Origin: Actinocrispum wychmicini
Lineage (GTDB): Bacteria > Actinomycetota > Actinomycetes > Mycobacteriales > Pseudonocardiaceae
DNA: 64,000 bases
NCBI RefSeq assembly: GCF_004345645.1
Contig: NZ_SLWS01000005.1
Span: 310,001-374,000, forward strand
Direction: 5' to 3'
This document shows positions 60,380 through 64,000 of the stretch, in pieces; position 1 is the stretch's first letter; every line of letters begins with the position of its first letter. The notes beneath the pieces are model-generated. The model made no database searches. It saw only the letters and a list, made by a program, of their open reading frames with translations, and was not told the DNA's origin. The translations under genes were made by a program, and so were the position numbers.

Positions 60380-63300
60380 TCAGACGCCCACGCTGGGCCC
60401 GAAGTATCGCTCGAACTGCTTCACCACGCCCGACCAGTCACCGTCATAGGGAAACCGCACCACGTCCCAGCCGCTGTCGTACAGGCGGTTCTCAGCTTCC
60501 TGGTCGCGTTGCGCGATGAACTCGTGATTGTGCGCGGGACCGTCAACGAAGATCGCGACCTTGCCGCCGGGGAGGCGGTAGACGAAGTCTGGCCGAGCGA
60601 GCGCTTCCGAGACGAAGGTCTGCGCCTCATCCGGCAAACGCAGGCCCTTCTCTTTGAGAAACGCGATCAGCGTGGCCTCCAGCTGTGACTCTGTCCTGGT
60701 AGCCAGCCGGGCCAACTGCTCCGAACGGGACTCGTTGGCGCCTGTGGTGATGGTCTCCGCGCCCGCGAGACGCATCAGAAGGTCGCGAATCGCATGGCGG
60801 TCGATGGCTCCATGGTTGGCTTGGTTGCCGTACGTCAGAAGGCACTCATAACAGCCCCGGGCACACGGCCGGTCGACATGCGGGCCACCCCGGTCCGTGC
60901 CGTCAACGTCGAAGTGGCAGATGCCGAGAGCGGTGGCCGCAGCTACGCCGAGAGCATGCCGGTCAGCCTGCATCAGACGCAGCACTCCAGCACCACCCTC
61001 GGCGGCCTCGGTGAACAGTATCCGTTCCCGAGGGCCCTCCGTTGGCGGCAACAGCTCGCTGGTCAGCTCGGAGTCCTCCAGCTCGAAGGCGGCTTCGATG
61101 CCACGCTCCAGCGCATACATCAACGACAACGCCACAGGTTCGGTCAAGGGCTCGGCCAGCCGCATCACCATGAGGTTGCGCCGATCCTCCACATAGGGAA
61201 TGACGCGCTTCTTGCGGCGTTTCTCGTTGCCGTCGGCGTCGATGACGGGCATCTCACCGGAGTCACCCGAAGCCTCGGCGGCGTCGCGTTCGTTCATCCA
61301 TCGTCCGTCGGTGGCGTCGAGCCAGAAGCCGTCCGGTTCGTTCTCCTTGGCACGCACACGACCGACATTGCTGATGCGCACGGTGGCGGAGTCGCCGTAG
61401 GACACTGTCGCGATCTTGCCGTCGTCATCGGAGACAACAGCGTCGCGGCGGCCCGGCCGAGCGCCGTGGTCGTGGAATCGGTAGGAGGTCACCAGCCGGA
61501 AACCAGCTCGGCGCCGCTCTTCCTCGTCTGACGAGATCCTCTCCCGCCTCTTGGTATAGACGGTGTGCAGTTGCAGCAACCCCGGCGTGGTCTCCCGCAG
61601 CGGCTCCTTGCAGAACTGGCAGAGGTTGGCCTCTTCGTTCGCGTCGTGGTGATACCCGCAGGACGCACACCGCTTGGCGGATGTCGTGACCACATCGCCG
61701 GTGGCCTCAGGGGGCAACTGGATCCGGGTGACCTGGTACCGCGACCCTTCGTGGTAAATGAGCGCGCCTGGACCGAACTCCCGCACAGCCAGGAAGCGGG
61801 GACGCTGGAGGTAGTCGCCGTCGCCGAACCGACGGCCGGAATGCGGGATGTACGCGGCGAGCGGTAGGCGTGGAAACGAGTAACCAGGGAGGAAGCCCTC
61901 GCTGGCGAGATAGCGGTACGGGTTGAAGTCGGCCAGTACCGACTTGTTGTCCGTGCCCTCGTTCTTGAGGAGGTTGAGCTGGGTCTCCGCCTCCTTCCGT
62001 CGCCCGACGGCGATGTTCCGGTCCCGCTCGGACAGGGTGTGGTCGAGCACCCGGCGGTTCTGCTCGGCCTGGTCCACCAGCGCGGCGGAGAACAGCTGCC
62101 GCCACCGGCCGAAGTCCTGGTCGAACTGTTCTCCCGCGGTGCGGACAGTGTCCTCGATCCACTGGTCATACCACCAGGTGGTGTCCGCGAAGTCGGCCAG
62201 CAGCCCACCGAGCACCTGCTTCGCCGCCGTGACCGCACGACTCTGTGCGTCGGCGTCGCGAACCGCGATCGCGATGTGGTCATGCAGGGGCAGTGGTGGG
62301 TCCGGGCGACGGGCACCGTCGCGGTCGCGGATGTCGATGACTTCTGGGATGGCTCGGCCGAGCTTCAAACCGGTTTCCGCCAGCCAGATGGCATGGACGT
62401 GGGAGCGAACCAGGTCCTCGTTGGTGAGGTCGAGCCGCGGCTGGGCGATGATGCCGGCGACCATCCGCTCCGAGCGGCGGAAGTAGTACTGGTCGTGGCT
62501 GTTGCCGGTGGCACAGTACGTCGTGACAAGGGCAGGTTGTCCGGACCGGCCGGCGCGGCCGCTGCGCTGGGCGTAGTTGGCGGGTGTGGGTGGCACGTTG
62601 CGCATCATGACGGCGTTGAGCTCGGAGATGTCCACGCCCAGTTCCATTGTCGGCGAGCAGTAGAGCAGTCTCAGCTCTCCCTTGCGGAACGCCTCCTCGC
62701 GTCGCTCCCGCTCCACCGGGTCGACCTGCGCGGTGTGCTCCCTGGCAGCCAACCCGTTCAGTGCGCCGGCAGCGCCTCGATAGAGGTCGCGGAAGAACGT
62801 GTTGACCCTGGGACCGTCACCACTGGCGTAGGTACGGGTCAGTGGATCGTGCGCGCCAGCCTCACCTGTCCCAGCCCGCCAGATCAGGCATCTGGCTGCC
62901 ACACGGTAGCCCGTCGCGGTCGGACTCGTGACCCGCCTGTAGCGGCCCGCGCGCTGCGGCGCCAGGTCGATCTTCTCCACCAACTGGGCTCCGGCCAGCA
63001 CCTCCAGAAGGTTCACGATGACCTGCTGCGCTTCGTCGGTGGACAGAGTGGTGAAGTGCACTCGTCTGAGGTACTTGCCGAACTTGCCACGGCCGGACAG
63101 GAACAACCCCGAGCGATCCATGCCTGGCCGGGAACCCTGAGGATAGGCCGTGCCCACCTGAGGACGGTCGCTCGGCGACAACACCCACGGATCGACAAGG
63201 CGTTCCGCACTGGCGCGTTGCAGGATCTCGAAATCGTCCCGGAAGTGCTGCACGTCGACGGCCAGAGCTCGGCGCATTTCATCGAGCAGAACCCGCATGA

Positions 63301-64000
63301 TCTCGGCCCGGCGACCCGGCTCGGCGTCCCGGACGGTCGCGTGCTTGCCCGCCCACCGTTCGTCCTGCCCGGCGAGCCAGTCCAGATCCTCGTACTCGAT
63401 GCGCAGCAGACCGGTCTGCTCCAGGTTGGGCATGGTGACGCGCCATCCGCGTTGCAGGTCCAGATACAGCTGAAACGCGATGACGTCCTGCAGGGTTCTG
63501 GCGGCGTTGCGAGCAAGGGCGGGAGCAAGGTCCGCCGTTCCGGCGTAGTCGGCTGGTTCCAGGCCCAACGCGTCCGCGACCCGGGAAGCGAGGTCCTCGT
63601 GCCGGACACCCTCGTCACCCGCCTCCACCACAGCCCGGTAGAGGGCGCCCCGAAGCTGGACCACCTTCACGAAATCGTTGAAGTGACCTGCTTGCAGTGA
63701 AGCGTCCTGGCGGTTGTCCACGAAGGTGAGGAGCTTGCGCGCCTTCTTGTCGAGTGCGTCGGGCGGCGCTTCCTTGAGTGAACGCACGATCGATGTGGAG
63801 ACGAGCGACGTCGCCGAGGAACGGCCCTCCTGGTCGAGAGTCGCGAGTTTGGCGAAGTCCTTTCCCCTGACCTGCTCGTAGCTCACTCCGCAGTGCAGGC
63901 AGAAGAGGAAGGGAGCGGGTATGAACGTGGCCGCCAGGTCGCCGAGGCCCTCCGTGCCGTAGGGGTCCACGGTGATGGCTTGGGGCAGCCGTTTTCGGTA
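60380..64000 (-). CDS. DUF1998 helicase with C-terminal Vsr/DUF559-like nuclease domain (5' end outside window)
   Basis: At least 1206 codons are visible; the frame is open at the right edge, so the N-terminal helicase core is missing. The second RecA domain shows LLYCSPTMELGVDISELNAV and motif VI QRSGRAGRSGQPA. Zinc-ribbon cysteines follow (CASCGYHHD, CQFCKEPL), and then the DUF1998 end with the Cys cluster CARGCYECLLTYGNQANHG. The last 80 residues form a Vsr/DUF559-like nuclease fold: ARPDFVYRLPGGKVAIFVDG, His in GPAHNHEF, RDQEAENRLYDSGWDVVRF. DISARM DrmA/DrmB carry the helicase and DUF1998 parts on two genes; here helicase, DUF1998 and nuclease are on one chain. It is the first visible gene of the defence operon. 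Confidence 0.88.
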   Translation of the reverse strand, partial: YRKRLPQAITVDPYGTEGLGDLAATFIPAPFLFCLHCGVSYEQVRGKDFAKLATLDQEGRSSATSLVSTSIVRSLKEAPPDALDKKARKLLTFVDNRQDASLQAGHFNDFVKVVQLRGALYRAVVEAGDEGVRHEDLASRVADALGLEPADYAGTADLAPALARNAARTLQDVIAFQLYLDLQRGWRVTMPNLEQTGLLRIEYEDLDWLAGQDERWAGKHATVRDAEPGRRAEIMRVLLDEMRRALAVDVQHFRDDFEILQRASAERLVDPWVLSPSDRPQVGTAYPQGSRPGMDRSGLFLSGRGKFGKYLRRVHFTTLSTDEAQQVIVNLLEVLAGAQLVEKIDLAPQRAGRYRRVTSPTATGYRVAARCLIWRAGTGEAGAHDPLTRTYASGDGPRVNTFFRDLYRGAAGALNGLAAREHTAQVDPVERERREEAFRKGELRLLYCSPTMELGVDISELNAVMMRNVPPTPANYAQRSGRAGRSGQPALVTTYCATGNSHDQYYFRRSERMVAGIIAQPRLDLTNEDLVRSHVHAIWLAETGLKLGRAIPEVIDIRDRDGARRPDPPLPLHDHIAIAVRDADAQSRAVTAAKQVLGGLLADFADTTWWYDQWIEDTVRTAGEQFDQDFGRWRQLFSAALVDQAEQNRRVLDHTLSERDRNIAVGRRKEAETQLNLLKNEGTDNKSVLADFNPYRYLASEGFLPGYSFPRLPLAAYIPHSGRRFGDGDYLQRPRFLAVREFGPGALIYHEGSRYQVTRIQLPPEATGDVVTTSAKRCASCGYHHDANEEANLCQFCKEPLRETTPGLLQLHTVYTKRRERISSDEEERRRAGFRLVTSYRFHDHGARPGRRDAVVSDDDGKIATVSYGDSATVRISNVGRVRAKENEPDGFWLDATDGRWMNERDAAEASGDSGEMPVIDADGNEKRRKKRVIPYVEDRRNLMVMRLAEPLTEPVALSLMYALERGIEAAFELEDSELTSELLPPTEGPRERILFTEAAEGGAGVLRLMQADRHALGVAAATALGICHFDVDGTDRGGPHVDRPCARGCYECLLTYGNQANHGAIDRHAIRDLLMRLAGAETITTGANESRSEQLARLATRTESQLEATLIAFLKEKGLRLPDEAQTFVSEALARPDFVYRLPGGKVAIFVDGPAHNHEFIAQRDQEAENRLYDSGWDVVRFPYDGDWSGVVKQFERYFGPSVGV

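Overview
The window is high-GC DNA with strong third-position G/C bias and many GTG/TTG starts. It also carries actinomycete-type genes: SARP regulators fused to ATPase/TPR domains, DesK/NarL-type kinases, a two-subunit biotin-dependent acyl-CoA carboxylase and DinB/mycothiol-type proteins. A chromosome of the order Pseudonocardiales is the best guess from gene content, but genus and species cannot be read from the sequence. No tRNA, rRNA, CRISPR array, integrase or transposase was seen.

Layout. (1) 2-1892: the end of a probable ABC-2 permease followed by a DesK-like kinase and response regulator. (2) 1889-11004: a FadR-type GntR regulator divergent from an eight-gene catabolic operon (peptide-type ABC importer, aldehyde dehydrogenase, SDR, amidase), with a FadR-like operator between them. 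(3) 11127-17237: a TIGR03084-like gene and an AtuA/acyl-CoA carboxylase operon, driven by two near-identical promoters that each carry the same TetR-type palindrome. (4) 17294-22233: an orphan kinase, a small membrane protein and a 1000-aa SARP regulator. (5) 22300-24550: about 2.2 kb of G/T-rich low-complexity DNA with nested tandem repeats and no believable gene, next to a Myb/SANT-like protein gene. (6) 25234-36761: a LacI regulator, a Thg1-like reverse polymerase, Tex, secreted and cytoplasmic hydrolases, a VOC dioxygenase, a GntR regulator and a DinB protein, with several strong palindromes between genes. (7) 36853-47694: a second SARP-ATPase, tandem imine-reductase-like genes, an aldo/keto reductase, an AhpD-like protein behind an ECF41-type promoter, LysR, truncated globin, a double YCII protein, a MerR/methyltransferase divergent pair and a DUF2786 protein.

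(8) 47781-64000, all on the minus strand and running off the right edge: a defence-island operon. In transcription order it encodes a DUF1998 helicase ending in a Vsr/DUF559-like nuclease domain, a DISARM DrmD-like SNF2 helicase, a 1371-aa adenine-type DNA methylase, McrB, McrC, and a UvrD-type helicase with a RelE-like N-terminus that is broken by one frameshift. Most junctions overlap (TGATG or ATGA), so the genes look translationally coupled. This mix of DISARM-class-1-like parts with McrBC is the best candidate in the window for an unusual system.

Regulation is unusually readable here. FadR-, TetR-, MerR- and GntR-like palindromes, an ECF41-like promoter and a four-half-site operator all sit where they could act. 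Several genes appear to be transcribed leaderless from promoters only 6-10 nt before the start codon.
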